This document shows, in pieces, positions 13,942-28,100 of a stretch of 64,000 nucleotides of DNA (position 1 is the stretch's first letter; the number at the start of each line of letters is the position of its first letter). The notes beneath the pieces are model-generated. The model searched no databases and had not been told where the DNA came from. It saw only the letters and a program-made list of their open reading frames with translations. The position numbers were made by a program, and so were the translations under genes. Origin of the DNA: Atrina japonica (lineage: Eukaryota; Mollusca; Bivalvia; Pterioida; Pinnidae). The stretch spans positions 560,501 to 624,500 of the forward strand of contig BROG01000006.1 in assembly GCA_030159075.1 (NCBI GenBank), read 5' to 3'.

Positions 13942-16900
13942 CATACATATATATATATATATTCGAGATATTAGATAAGGGATATGATAAACAAATTAAT
14001 GATATGAAATAAATAACAAAAGAAATATCAAAACATCAATCGAAGTCTTTGTAAAATTAAATTCAGTTAATCACAGCGCAATCATTTGCTTTTGCTGGCG
14101 TGGTAGCCTATATATTTAATTAATAGTATGTATTAAAACAACATTTGAAATAGATTATATTTGCGGAAATCGGCGACATAAAAGTTTGTAACAATTTTAA
14201 TTAGCGGCGAGCACTTGTACACAAGCGATCTATATATCCAGAATACGCGTGTATAGCGTAATTATTGAAACAAAGGGATCAAAAAGATCAATGCTTAATG
14301 TGTGCTCACTTTATAAAAACCAAGCCATTCTTAGTAGTATATATAGGCATGATAAACCGTTCCGTATTAACCTCCGAATTTTCATTGAGAAGAGAAAATG
14401 GGTTTTTCACGAAAGTCCTTCACCAGCAGAGAAAAATAAAAAATAATCGCGTTTGCTGAGACCCATGGTAACCGTGCAGCTGGTAGAGAATTTTCCATTG
14501 ACGAGTGCCTGGCGAAAAAAAAAGACAGTTTACAGAAAATGCCAATGTCAAAAATGGCCAACAGAGGCAGTAATGCACATTTCCCAGAACTTGAAACGGC
14601 ATTGATGCCGTGGGTCACAGACTGGCGACAACAAGGCATTGCAATATCAACAGCTGAATTACGCCTCAAAGCGCTTAACCTCGCCAAGTCCATGCCTGGT
14701 CACCAAAGTTTCAGGGGATCAATTGACTGGTGTTACCAGTTTATGCAGCGTCATGGCCTTTCGATCCGCCGTCGAACCCACATTTCCCAGAAGCTTCCAG
14801 CTGATTATGAAAACAAACTTACAGAGTTTCAACGCTACATAATCAACATAAGAAAAAAGCATAACTATAATCTTTCACAGATAGGTAACCCTGACCAGAC
14901 ACCTCTAACTTTCGATATGCCATCTGATAGTACTATTGAGATTAAAGGGTCAAAAACTTTCGCCATGAAAACCACTGGGATTGAAAAAAATTGATTTACG
15001 GTGATGCTGGCCTGTACAGCTGATGGAGGAAAGCTTCCGCCGTATGTTGTATTTAAAAGAAAGACCATGCCAAAATTGAACTTCCAGAAAGGAATCAAAT
15101 TTCAGGTACATGAAAATGGTTGGTTTGATGACATAATTACAAAAGACTGGTTAACTAGAGTGTGGGGCAGACGACCTGGTGCCGGATGCATTTAGGTGTC
15201 ACAGAACAGATGAGGTGAAAACTCTACTAGATAGGGACCATAAAACAGACATTGCTATCATCCCCGGGGGGATGACTAGTATGCTGCAGCCCCTAGACGT
15301 GAGTATCAACAAACCGATGAAAGTGGCCCTCCGTCAGAAATGGAATTCATGGATCAGTGGAGACGACCATTCTTTCACAAATACAGGCAGAATGAGAAAA
15401 CCAGATTTGCCAATTATCTGTTCATGGATTGTTGAGGCATGGCAGGAGCTTGTTTCAGAGATTATCGTCAGGTCATTTAAGAAATGTACGATTTCTAACG
15501 CTCTTGATGGTTCGGAAGATGACATGGTTTGGGAAGATAACTGCGCTACATGTGACATATCTCCAACCCAAGAAGACAAAGATGACCGAGATATAGTGTA
15601 TTATGATGAAGATGAAAGTGATGACATGCCATTATCAGTCTTAAGGGACATTTATAAAATATTTCAGGAGGAAGATGAAACAGAATTCGAAGGCTTTTGA
15701 ATAGTGTGAACAATTGATTAGTGTGCTTAAAAATATGTGTAGTCAGTATAAACAAGTGATTTACATGTACCAGTGCTTTAAAATATGTTTAGTGCATTGC
15801 CAAAGTGAAGTGATTTACTTGTGTTTTAAAATATGTCCAGTGCATTGTCAGTGTAAAAAGTGACTTACTAGATTTAGTGCTCAACGTAATTAAAATGAAT
15901 TAACTGGTGTAGTGCTTTATATATAGGCCCTGTGCCTCTTTTGCTATATTGTTGATGATGAATGTGTTAAAAAGAACAAATAAATTGTTATCGCCTTTAT
16001 TTAGTTTTATTGTTTTTCTTGGTAAAACAACTCGAGGGTATAACCGACTTGCTGTTTTATATACATATCCATGTATACTGTTGTCTGTTACACGCATAAT
16101 TGATTATGAATGGAGAGGTATACGACCAACATTAATTACCTTGGTGTGGCATTGTGTTAATTTACACCTTTTATCATGTTTTCAATTTAAAATTAAATCA
16201 ACGTACTTACCTGTATAATTGGCATGTTCCGTAACTTAGTACTACACTGTAGATGTACTGTAGTAAGAGAGTTACGGGTATATACCTTTTGTACGAAATG
16301 TGTAAAATAACATTCCTCCACATAACAAAACACCAAGAAAACATTGTTTTATTTATTAATGTATAGTCATTGTCTCAAAACAAACAACACAAAACTACAT
16401 AATATGATATAAATGGGAAAATACGAAACTACAAGATACTACATATTTGCTCTTCCATTTAGCCCCCTCATTTACAGTTACAACATGGCTGTTCGCTTCG
16501 TCGTTCACCAGCGTGAAATAATTATTAGAATTCTTGTTGAGATTGTTCTATTTTTCAATAATAACAAAACTTCATGTTGAAGATAAGCAACAGGTACTGT
16601 ACTATTCTGTTTCCTCACCAAACATCGCAACTAGGCTAGCCTTGCACAAGCACTTGCGTTATGCAAGCCACCGATCACAACACCCTCAATCAAGGGATTG
16701 CATTACACAAGTGCCTGTGTAGTCTAGCCTATTTATAAACTGAAACACACAAAAATAAAAGATTCATTTATTGATTTATTCACCGTCACCGAAGACATAA
16801 AATACATGCATACATAAGCAATGATGATATTTACAATGGAATAATGATGATATACATTGACTCGTACATCGTTATTACGAAAAAACTTTGTCAGGCTTAC

Positions 16901-19142
16901 CACCCACATCGAATCTCATGCAGTAGTTCCTGCGGAAAAAATGTCCTAAGATTCTGTAGTACTGTATTATCTGCACCCCCCTGCCTGAGACAAATTTTAG
17001 AGTTAAAAGAGTGCGGATTATACACGGCTGATTACGGTAGTTAGTTATTTTCTGGAGAACTGTTGTAATTAACCGGCGTTTTTATTTCAGGTTCTGTATT
17101 TTGTGGAGCCTATAAGATGCACCTTATTAAATCATGTCTGTGAGAAGGAGTTCTGTTTATCTTGTGAACTTGGATTTTTGTTTCACATGTTTGATCAACA
17201 AAAAGGGCAGACATGTCAGGTAAGGTGTTATAAGAACTAAGTGACTATAAATACACATTCCCTTATTTTACTGTTTTGAATACAAACTCCCAATATTTTA
17301 CCTGTGCTCATTGCTATAGTTACTTTCTGCCGTAAGTGTAATTTTTGAAGATGAATAATATTGTCTCTCAAGTCAGTTTTATTCTGTGGTTTAAGGTCAC
17401 CACTCAGGGCTTGAAATGGACTCGTTTTTTCTGGGTGTCCCACAAGGCCAGTAGCATAAGAATCGACTGGCCTCTTAGAAAATTTACTGGGGAAAAAAAA
17501 ACCAAAAAAAAAACCAAAACACAGAAAATCTTTTCTTTGTTAATAACCTTAATTGCCTTAGTTTATATTAACAAGTCTTTGTTTTTATCATTTAGTATTT
17601 TTTTTTTCAATTCATCCAAAATAGTTTAATATAAAAAAATACTTCCACTTTGTGATCAAAATGGAATACTGTAAACATATGTATTTCTGCGTGTTGTTAA
17701 TTACACAGTTTACTTGTGCAACCATATGCGTGGGGGATTTTTAGGCGATGTAACAACTTACCGTGAGCTGTCCTGTACTAAAGAATATTTCTTAGCACAA
17801 CCGTGGGATTAGTACGCGGAGGTAATTTATACAAAAAAATCTTCATCGCTTATTTGGTGTGAATTACCCCACGTGTAAATCTCCACGTTTACAGTACATT
17901 GTTTTTGTATATTTACTTAGACGTAATGTAACCACTCAGATAAGCTTTTCTTTTCTAACGTTCTGCTGGACAACAGAGCCAGGTCAGACGAAAAATTTAC
18001 TGGCCAGATTGGTTATTTACTGGCCATGGGTCAGTGGACCACTGCTAGTTTTGAGCCCTGCTACTAGCACCACTACAAGTACTAGTGAGGCTGCATTGAG
18101 TAATGAAAGGGACAATAACTCTCTTCATATTTTAAAAACTTCCTCCTCATGTGACTTTCAAACTTTGTATTCATGATTGTTCAGTCAATATCTTCAAAGT
18201 TTGCACATTAAATCAAAATCTATTCAGATACAAGCCTTGAGCGGGCACATTAAATGACATAAGGTACAGTTTTAAACAAAGTAAGTCAATGGATTAATAC
18301 TTTGCAGAAACTATTCCCATGGGAAGTCATACAATTTTTGCAGTTGAGAAGGGACTAGTACTCACAGGGGCTCCAAAAGGGCCAAACATGGGTATCATTT
18401 CACTCGGATGACAGTTAAGGTCCATGGGACTCTTGTCGTTTGTTGAGTTATTTCCCTTTGTTGATTTCATTTGTTTGGGCTGTATTACCCATTACGGGAC
18501 CTTAATTTTTATCATTTGGCTTTTTTCTTATGATTCTTTTATAATATGATGAATGATCTGACGTTTTAACTAATGTAGGCCAGTAAATATTTGTAAGCGT
18601 ATATCATATGGTTCTTTGTATGTTGTATGGTTTAATCAATTTGCTATTGTAAACCAGTGATTATTTGTTTGTGTATTTGTTTATAATGCATGTTCTTACT
18701 CTAATCGTCTTGTGATTGTAGGCCAGTAACTTTTTGCGAGCCTTCAGAACAATACCAGAGGCAGCAGCTCTAGGACTTGTGCTAGCGGAAAATGAAGAGA
18801 ACGACCCTAGGATCAATCTCTCGCGCTTGATTCAGAGCTGGCAGCGGTTCCTTTATCAGCAAGTGCATTCTGTAAGTAGATAATTTAGGCTTATCTGGTT
18901 AGGGTCCACAGATACATTCAACTTTTCTTTGTTTTATAATCCACTGGTTGATAAATTTGAAATATATTTTACCGGGGACTAACACACCCTTTCCCTGTAC
19001 TCTTTCATATTGGGAATTTTATGTCGCAATGGGCTAAATTTGGTAAAAAAATCAAATTAAAAATAAAGATATAAAACTTGTGATTCATTTATTAAACTGA
19101 CTACATGGATTTCATCTGAAGACATGAAGGTATTAATTCAGC

Positions 19143-19192
<50 letters not shown>

Positions 19193-22100
19193 TATATCGA
19201 TGAGTCGAACTATATATGATATATTTCAAATGTTAGGTACACGGTGATCATAACTGGGAAAATTTTGCTCAAAATTTGAGAAAAAATATTCATTGATTTA
19301 TCCTTACTAAAAAAGGTTCTTTTACCAGACCCACATGTTGATGATATTAATCCCTGTTTACATCTCCCTCTTCAGAAACTGCTTCATAAAAAGCTAACAA
19401 AGTGGCAGTTCATCCTCGCTGTATAACAACATCGAAAATCACATGCACACAGGGAATCTATGTGTGTGAAGTTTTTCCTTTTTTACTACTCAGATTGATA
19501 TACAATTAACCGTGGCGATACACACACCATAAAAGTTCTTAAATTCCTATATACAGTGGAACCTCATTATTAAGACCACCCTACTGACTGACTCAATGTG
19601 GTCTGATTAGAGAGGTGTTACAGTGAAACCTTGCTATTAAGGCCACTTAGTGACTGACTCAATGTGGTCTGATGAGTGAGGTGTTACAGTGAAACCTCGC
19701 TATTAAGGCCACCTTACTGACTGACTCAATGTGGTCTGATGAGTGAGGTGTTACAGTGAAACCTCATTATTAAGACCACCTTACTGACTGACTCAATGTG
19801 GTCTGATGAGTGAGGTGTTACAGTGAAACCTCGCTATTAAGGTCATCTTACTGACTGACTCAATGTGGTCTGATTAGAGAGGTGTTACAGTGAAACCTCA
19901 TTATTAAGACCACCTTACTGACTGACTCAATGTGGTCTGATGAGTGAGGTGTTACAGTGAAACCTCATTATTAAGACCACCTTACTGGTTTTTTCAATGT
20001 GGTCTGATTAGTGAATGTGTTACAGTGTTTCTCACTATTAAGGCCACCTTACTGACTGACTCAATGTGGTCTGATGAGTGAGGTGTTCTATGAAGTGAGG
20101 TCCTGTACTTATCAGATATTTATCTAGAGACTGAAACTTGTGGTCTGAAATGTGAGGTGGTCTCCTAAGCAAAGTGGTCTCCTAAGTGAGGTGATCTCCT
20201 GAATGAGGTGATCTCCTGAATGAGGTGATCTCCTAAGTGAGGTGATCTCCTAAGTGAGGTGGTCTCCTAAGTGAGGTGATCTCCTAAGTGAGGTGGTCTC
20301 CTAAGTGAGGTGATTTTAAGTGAGGTGGTCTCTAAGTGAGGTCACCAAGTGATGTGGTCTCTGAATGAGTCCCTAAGTGAGGTGATTCCTAAGTGAGGTG
20401 GTCTCCTAAGACGGTCTCCTAAGTGAACTTGACTCATCGTGAGTGGTCTCCTAAGTGAGGTGGTCTCCTAAGCTAGGTGGTCTTTAGGCGAGGTTTCACT
20501 GTACATGTATTTGTGAAAATGGCTAGAGAAACCCACTTTGGCAATTATTCACTTGCAATTGATTAATTTAACCTTACCACACTGGACCTGACCTTGTTTT
20601 CACAAAATATATAGGAATATAAGATTTCTTTATGCCTGTGTATAGCTCTTAATTTGTTATTGTACATCAAGTACAAGTATATAAGTAGAAGAATTGAAAT
20701 ATTTTTTTTTATGCCACTGGCCAGAAAGGTCCGCTGGGGGCATCTAGTGTTTGGATCGTCCATCTGTCTGTCTGTCTGTAATTCTGTTCCGCTTGTAATT
20801 CCGTGTGTTTTTACATTTTGAAGTGCAATATTTTAAGTTTGGATTGTGATACAGTAAAAAAAACTTACACTGTAAGTTCTTCTAATATACAGGTTGCTCA
20901 CATTTTTCATTGACATACTGACATGCCCCTGGGGGATGGGGTGGAGGTGTCAAAAACCTCGCTATTAAGACATTGCTGAATGATTTATTTGCCAGCATTA
21001 GGTATTTCTTGGAAACCAGGGGCATTAAGACCACCACAAACACATCTTGGTTTGATAAATGCAGTGTTAGTGAAACCCCTATTAAGAAATTTTTTGGGAA
21101 ACTGACTCAAAGTCTTATTTTTTAGTGAGATGTTACAGTGAAACCTGCTATTAGCGGCCACTCTATATAAGGATTGCCTGTCTATAAAGTGACAGTTTAC
21201 AGAAAAGTACCATGACTGCATAATTCTGACTCAATGTTAACCTGTGTATAAGGGTCACCTGGAACCTCATTATAAAGGCCAATATTTTCTGGACCCTTGG
21301 GTGATCTGATATACAGGTTTTACACTGTACCTCAGCAGATTTTGGCAAACTGATTACTCAAAGTTTGATGTAGTGAGGTGTTACAGTGAAACCTCGCTAT
21401 AAGGTCACCTTATTTTTTGACTCCAAAGTTGTGATGAGTCGACCTGTTTCACCGCACCTCGACTTAATCCACCTTAAAAAAACTCAGTGTGGTATTTAAC
21501 TTGTTTTCTCTGCAATTCCTCATTTTATCACATATTTAATTAGAAACTGAAACTTGTGGTCTAATGTAGGGGCCTACTCCAAGGTGGTCCATAAGTGTAT
21601 TTACACTGAATAGGACTATTAAATGTGAGGTGTGTGCGTGAATGACTGTGATCTCCTAAGTCAAGTGACCTAAGTGATGATCTTTCAAGTTACAATATCA
21701 TTAGGCGGGATTCACTGACATGTATTTGTGAAAACTGCTAAGAAAAAAATTGGCATCGTTTTCACTTGCAATATTTTATACCGGACAGTTTACCACCTTT
21801 GGACCTGACCTTATCTTTCACCCACTGTGAAGTTGAAGTCTTCATTCATGACTGTTTCAGGACTCTTACAAGCTGTGTTCACTGGAACGTGACCTTCAAC
21901 TGATAAGGAATTGAAATATTTTCTTTGATGCCACTGGCCAGAAAGGTTTTGGCTGGGGTGCATCTATGAATTAATTGACACTCGTCCTTGAGTATTTAAT
22001 TGTCCGTAATTCTGTTCCGCATTGTAATTTAGGTCAAGTAAGGATAGTGCAATATTTGAAGGTCGGATTGTGGTAAACAGCATAAAGAATTTAGAATGTA

Positions 22101-25100
22101 AGTTGACTAAGGTAACTAATGGCTATACTTGTATACATAATCATGCCCACAGGGTGGGTAATATAATTGATGTTAAATTGCATATATATATGATGCAGCA
22201 TTATATGCTTTTTTACCAGGGGCATTTGTTATTTAACAAACACATACCGTAAAATATGGCTTATGCCACTCAGGATTATTTTTAATAGGGAAATCTTATC
22301 GTTTTTAGATATACAGTTATTAAACATAAACGATGCACCTCTATTTTTGTGTTGCCTGTCTATAAAGGATGTTTTCCATCTCTGCCGACATCGACATAAT
22401 CCTCCATTTCGACCTATATAAGGGGTTAATGCACATAAAGGCCAAATTTTCGGTTATTCGACCCTATCCCCCATATTTTACTGTATCAGCATAATTTACG
22501 GTATTTGCTTACAGAATGACAAGTTGCTTACAGAATGACAAGTTAACTAGCCACCATTTTATGTAAGATTTGGTCAAATATATCTACTCATACAGATCTT
22601 ATAATATCACATTAAACCCACTACAGGAAATGTGCAGTAGATTGGTGATAGAAGACTCCAAATCGGAGGAGAATCTGGCCGAACAGTTATCGTCCGTAAA
22701 ACTGGACAGCGATACAAAACAAGCCGAGAAGCCAGCTGAGTCAGCAGCCTCAAAATCCAAAAAGAAGAAGAAGAAGAAAGGGAAGAAGAAATCAAAAGAT
22801 CATCATGAGGAAGATAAGTCGGACAAGGACAAAGACCCAGAGAAAGATGGCGACGATGACAAAGATGAAAAGGGGCAAGACGAGACATCGTCACCTGATC
22901 AGTCCACTTGTTCCGAAGAGAAGTAAGTAAAAAAAGATATTGACTTCTGTAAGGTCAATATAATTGTATGATCTATCCACTTTATTTAAAGAGAAGTAAG
23001 TAAAATAGATTTTGACCTCTGTAATGTCAATATGACTGTATGGTCTGTCCGTTTGAATTGAAGAGAAGTAGGTAAAATAGATAATGACTTCTGTAAGGTC
23101 AATATAACTGTATGATCAGTCCACTTTATTTAAAAAGAAGTAAGTAAAATAGATATTAACCTCTGTATGGTCAATATGACTGTATGATCTGTCCATTTGA
23201 TTTGAAGAGACGTAGGTAAAATAGATATTGACTTCTGTAAGGTCATTATGACTGTCCTTTAAGTCATTTTAACTCACCTCTATGTGATTAATTTTGTTTT
23301 GGATGAAGAGGGGGGGCTTACGCTATTGTCCTGATTTCATTGTCTGGTGGAGAAAATCAATTGTGGTCAGGTTTTCCTGCTTCAACTGTACATACATCAC
23401 CTAAACATGGCGTAATAACGCCATTACAGGAAGGGTTTTGTAATGAGTCATGTCTACAATGACACAGAATTTTAATTTTATGTTTCATACAAAACATTCC
23501 TATTTACATATATCTAACATGCTTACCTTCATTTTACAGGTTTGAGGAAAGATCCATCATTTCAGATTTACTTGGTATCAAAATCGTGACCTCACTTAGA
23601 TGTAGATGTGGACAAGAAACTCAGAGACAGTCGGATACAAACTTAATCAACTTGGCTTATCCAGAATGTTTCCCACAGGGTAATGTGTCCAGTATCTCAT
23701 TTAGAATTGAGTTATTCTTTTTTTATTCCCTTTGATATTATACATGACTTATCTTTATATTCTGATGGAATAAAAATGTAAAAAAAAAAATTTGCTCCAT
23801 GTTCCATGCATTCTATCAGTACAATAATATAATTTGGTGATGGTAAATATCGATTGGGGCCTTCATGGCCGAGTAGTTTACAGCATCGCACTTTGAACCA
23901 TGCAGTATCTCACCACCTGTCGGCACGCGTTTGAGTTCTGCTGGAACCTAAACTGATTTTGTGAGAAAGTTTGCAGAAGGCCAGTGGTCTTTTCCTGAAT
24001 ATATTTTAACTGGTTTTTCCTCCACCATAAAAATTTGGTTGCCACCAAATGAATGAAAAATTGTGTGGCATAAAACAACATTCAAAATTCAAATTAAACA
24101 TCACTTTCTATCTTAATCAGTGTATGATGATACGGAAGCTGATAATGTTGTCATTGTCATATACTATATTTGTATTTAAATTAGCACACTCATATTGTAG
24201 TGCTCTTAGGTTGTATAGACTTAATTAACGCAATCTCGAATTCGCGCAATTAATTTCATTGGCTTTATCGTGTATGTACAGAATGACAGATGGAGAAATT
24301 TCAGCGCTGGTCTTGAATATTAGAATACCGCTAAAATAAGTACACATACAGTAACTGAGCAAAATAGAATTTTATAAATCCAAAAGTGGTGTAATTACCG
24401 TATTCGACCCATTAAGCACCCAGAGTGCTACAAAAATCAGTAAAAAGTGGTGGGCACTTAATGGGACCAATTAATAGTCAAATTGAAGTCAAACAGTTAA
24501 TCTTTTATAAGGCACAGTGGTAAAGTTGTTGTAGTTACTACCGAGGACAACTATCAACATAAATCTGTTGCTGGGGTGCTACAGATAAAATATTACTTAC
24601 GGCTTTTAAGATCCACATCTCCTTGTCAACCACCTAGAAAAGATTCTTGATCGTATGTAAAAAAAAAAAAGGGGGGGAGGCGGTTTTAGGGACATTGGTG
24701 CTTAATGGGTTGAATACGGTATATGTGTATGTCACGTATTGGGTTACAAAAATAAGAAAGTTAAAGATCTCAAAGTATTAAAGGTAATTACAATGTAGAT
24801 TATAAACAGTGTGAAGAGGGGAGAGAGAGAAAGTGAACCCTACAGCTAAAATCAGGGACATGGGAGAAGGGCAGGGTGATGATGGGTTCTGTAAGACAAC
24901 AAACACACTGAATAATGGAATTCTAGAAAACCGCGAGGTTAAATCAGAGACATGGGAGAAGGACAGGGTGATGATGGGTTTTATAAGACAACAAACACAC
25001 TGAATAATGGTATTCTAGAAAACCGCGAGGTAAAATCAGAGACATGAGTGGAGGACAGGAAGGTGGGTGAGTGTCTCCTGCTGGACCATCACACTGACCA

Positions 25101-28100
25101 AAGTCCAGACATAAACAAGAGAGGTAACTCTTGGCCACAGTGGGTATCAATCTATTGTACTAGTAATTAAATATGACAATTTAAATGATAGTTATATTGT
25201 ATTGACATTTCTTAACTTGTGTATTGCAGGTAAAACTAAAGCTCCAGCACAATTCACATTTGCGGATGTTGTGCACCACAGTTTAACAATGGAACAAAAT
25301 GTTCAGGCATGGTGCAATATCTGTGACAGGTACCAGCCACATGTAAGTTGGACTTTGTATATATAGTGTGTTTTTAAGATAAATATATAAAGTACCATAT
25401 ATTTCAGTCAGTCTTTTTATATATATAGTATGACTGTAAGATAAAAATACTGAAGTCCCATACATTTAAGTTGGTCTTTGTATATATATATATTGTGAGA
25501 TAGTTATACTGGAGTCCCATACATTTGGTATTGTACATGGGATGCACTCTCGTTATACCTGAATCCCTTTTGACCTCTTTCTTGTTCTTATTTGTTTTTG
25601 TTTTTTTTAATTTTTATTGTATCTATACATTTTACTTACAGACCCAGAAAAAGGTCATCAAAAGTATTCCAGATGTACTTGGAATCAACTGTCACATAGA
25701 AAACGTCAGGGACTATGAGTTTTGGAAGGTCCAACATCAGGTAGGATCATTGTAATAGTTGGCCTATGGACATTTGAGCACAAAATCCATTTTTTTGCAG
25801 GTTCACATTTTAACACAGACCCAAGTAAACATTTGAGTGTTGATAAATTGAGTGTTTTAGTTCATGTCAGATTGTCGTTGTGTACGGATATTGAAATGAA
25901 AATCACCCATGGACCCAGCGAATGAATAACAAACATGTATTTCATTTAAGTTAAGCAAATCCTAAAAACTGTCAACCTTCCGATGGCCATTCATTTCAGC
26001 AACCAGACCATTTCAGTTGTTGACGCAGCGAATGAATAACAAACATGTATTTCAGTTAAGATTTGATTTCACTTGTAATATTTTATAAATTGTTTCATCT
26101 TGTTCTTTTTATTCTGACATTTCAGATTCTGAAACAACAGAAAGAGGATATGGTAAATGATGGGACCTCTGTCAGTATATCTCAAATATCAATGGCCAAT
26201 GTTGTTATGTGTCGCTATGGTAATGCCTGTCGCAGAAATGGATGCAGATTCAGACATGAGAGAGATGCAAGGTTTGACATTCTTGTCTCTGGAGAATTTT
26301 GTTGTTCAGTTTAGTGATTATGTGACAGAAAATTAGGAAAACAGCAGATGGATTTTCCTTTACTTTCCTTAATTGAAAATTTTGAGGATAAGAAGATTAA
26401 CTGTAATATTATTACAGTGAAATGTTTTTGTGATTTGGTAGTTATCGTAAGAGAATAATTTAACACTGAGATGTTTAAATTTTGTTGTGGTTTTACTTTC
26501 ATTTATTTCATTGATTTCATTTATCAATGAAATTAAAAACCATGACAAAAATTAACAAAATTACATTTAGTTATACAATTAGGTTCCTATACAAACTTTT
26601 TTTGATTTCAACGAAATTTAATGTCAACAAATTTGTCTTATTTTTAAAACAACGAAATTTTATCTCCATGAAATTTTCTGATTCTACAGTATATAGCAAA
26701 ATCCATGTAACCTGATAGGGTGGCGTCTCTTGATCCCTTTCCTGAAAAGTTTAAAATCTAAATAATATAGTGTAACGAAATTACAATTACGCTGGCAATA
26801 TAACACCAAACCTAAGAGTATCCAGTGAGGAATAAAACGTTTTTCCTATGAAGTTTATCATAACTGAAAAGTGAGTATAATCATTCGTATGATAATCGAA
26901 AGGTTACTCTACCCCATCAAGTTATGTTGAATTGGACCATACCAGTGTACAAAGACAAACACTAAGGGCTCTTTGATCTTGAGGGTATAAAGATGTACAC
27001 ATATTTATTGTTTGTAACAGTACATGTAGATGTATTGCGTGTAATTAATGCGGAATTGATTTTACAGTGAGCCACAAGAGACAAATTATGACGAAGATCC
27101 AGATTGTCAGTGGATACCAATGGGCTTAGTCCTGGAATTACATCCGGATGGCACCTTGGACATCAAACAAGTGTCTGATGAGGTATAAATTGTTAACTCG
27201 TTTACCCCTAAAAACACATTTAGACTTGTCTCAGTTATTGATTTACAGAAGAGTCCATTGTTTTTCAGGGATTGTTGAGTTAAAATTTATTTATCTTTTA
27301 TTACCTGCCAAATACTTTTCACTTTTATGTAGATGTTACCAGCTCTAGGTGAAGTGCCAAAAATTTAGACCAGTGCTATGGATTGTTGCCAGTACAGTGA
27401 GATTTCTCCAAAATGCAAAGCCTGTGTTTAAAGTTCCAAGTTTTTCACATGCAGGGAATCAGCAAACAAAACGATCACTACCTTGTTAAAAGTTTTGGTC
27501 CAGTACAGATAATTAAAATCTTGGACATTCTGTTTGCGAGATGCACATTTGGTTTATTTGTTTCTGATTTTTAGTCTCAATTTGGATGAGATGAATAAAA
27601 TTAATCAATATTAATTATTTGTTTCTATATCTGATCCAGTTGCTTGGCTAAAACTCTAAATAATAAATCTGATATGGTGAGTTGTGAAACTGCCAACATA
27701 AGTACAGTATCTGTCTAGGCTGTATCTTCACATCAGACGGAAATTGAATCCATTATTTCTGTGTTTACTGCTATAAGAAATATATAATTTCAATTCATAC
27801 AGGTACCGGTTCCAAAGGACCTGCACCCAGATATCAAGTATTATGAAATTCTGGCGACAATATTTCACATCCGAGATGAGAAGACGGCGGGAAACATTAT
27901 CAGTAGTGTCCATGTTGGTGAGACCTACCATCAGAGGAAGGAGAATGTCACTTGTACACAGTGGTATTTATTTAACGACTTCTCAATTCTACCGATAGAA
28001 AAGGTGAGTTTAAACTGCAGTACATATTGTGTTTTAAGTTTAGATGTTTCTTTCTATGAATATCTATTCTCCCATGGTTCACAGATTTTTCCCTCGTTTT

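Larger units (their letters stand above)
13641..17037 (+). mobile_element. Tigger/pogo-type DNA transposon (3397 bp)
   Basis: It lies in PAN2 intron 9, same strand. The left end CCGTAATCGGCCGTGTATAG and the reverse complement of the right end (CCGTAATCAGCCGTGTATAA) form a terminal inverted repeat of about 26 bp with two mismatches, flanked by TA on both sides (13639-13640, 17038-17039). This is the TA target duplication expected of Tc1/mariner-pogo elements. A subterminal motif GTATTATC(C/T)GCACCCCCC occurs near both ends in direct orientation (13672, 16964). Inside is a broken DDE transposase and an (AT)n run. It is inactive by sequence. Confidence 0.92.

Noticed and set aside
22570..22626. 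Upstream extension of the exon 12 frame (start at 22570)
   Set aside because: The frame is open by chance into the intron. The acceptor CACTACAG at 22626 and the phase of exon 11 fix the exon start at 22627.
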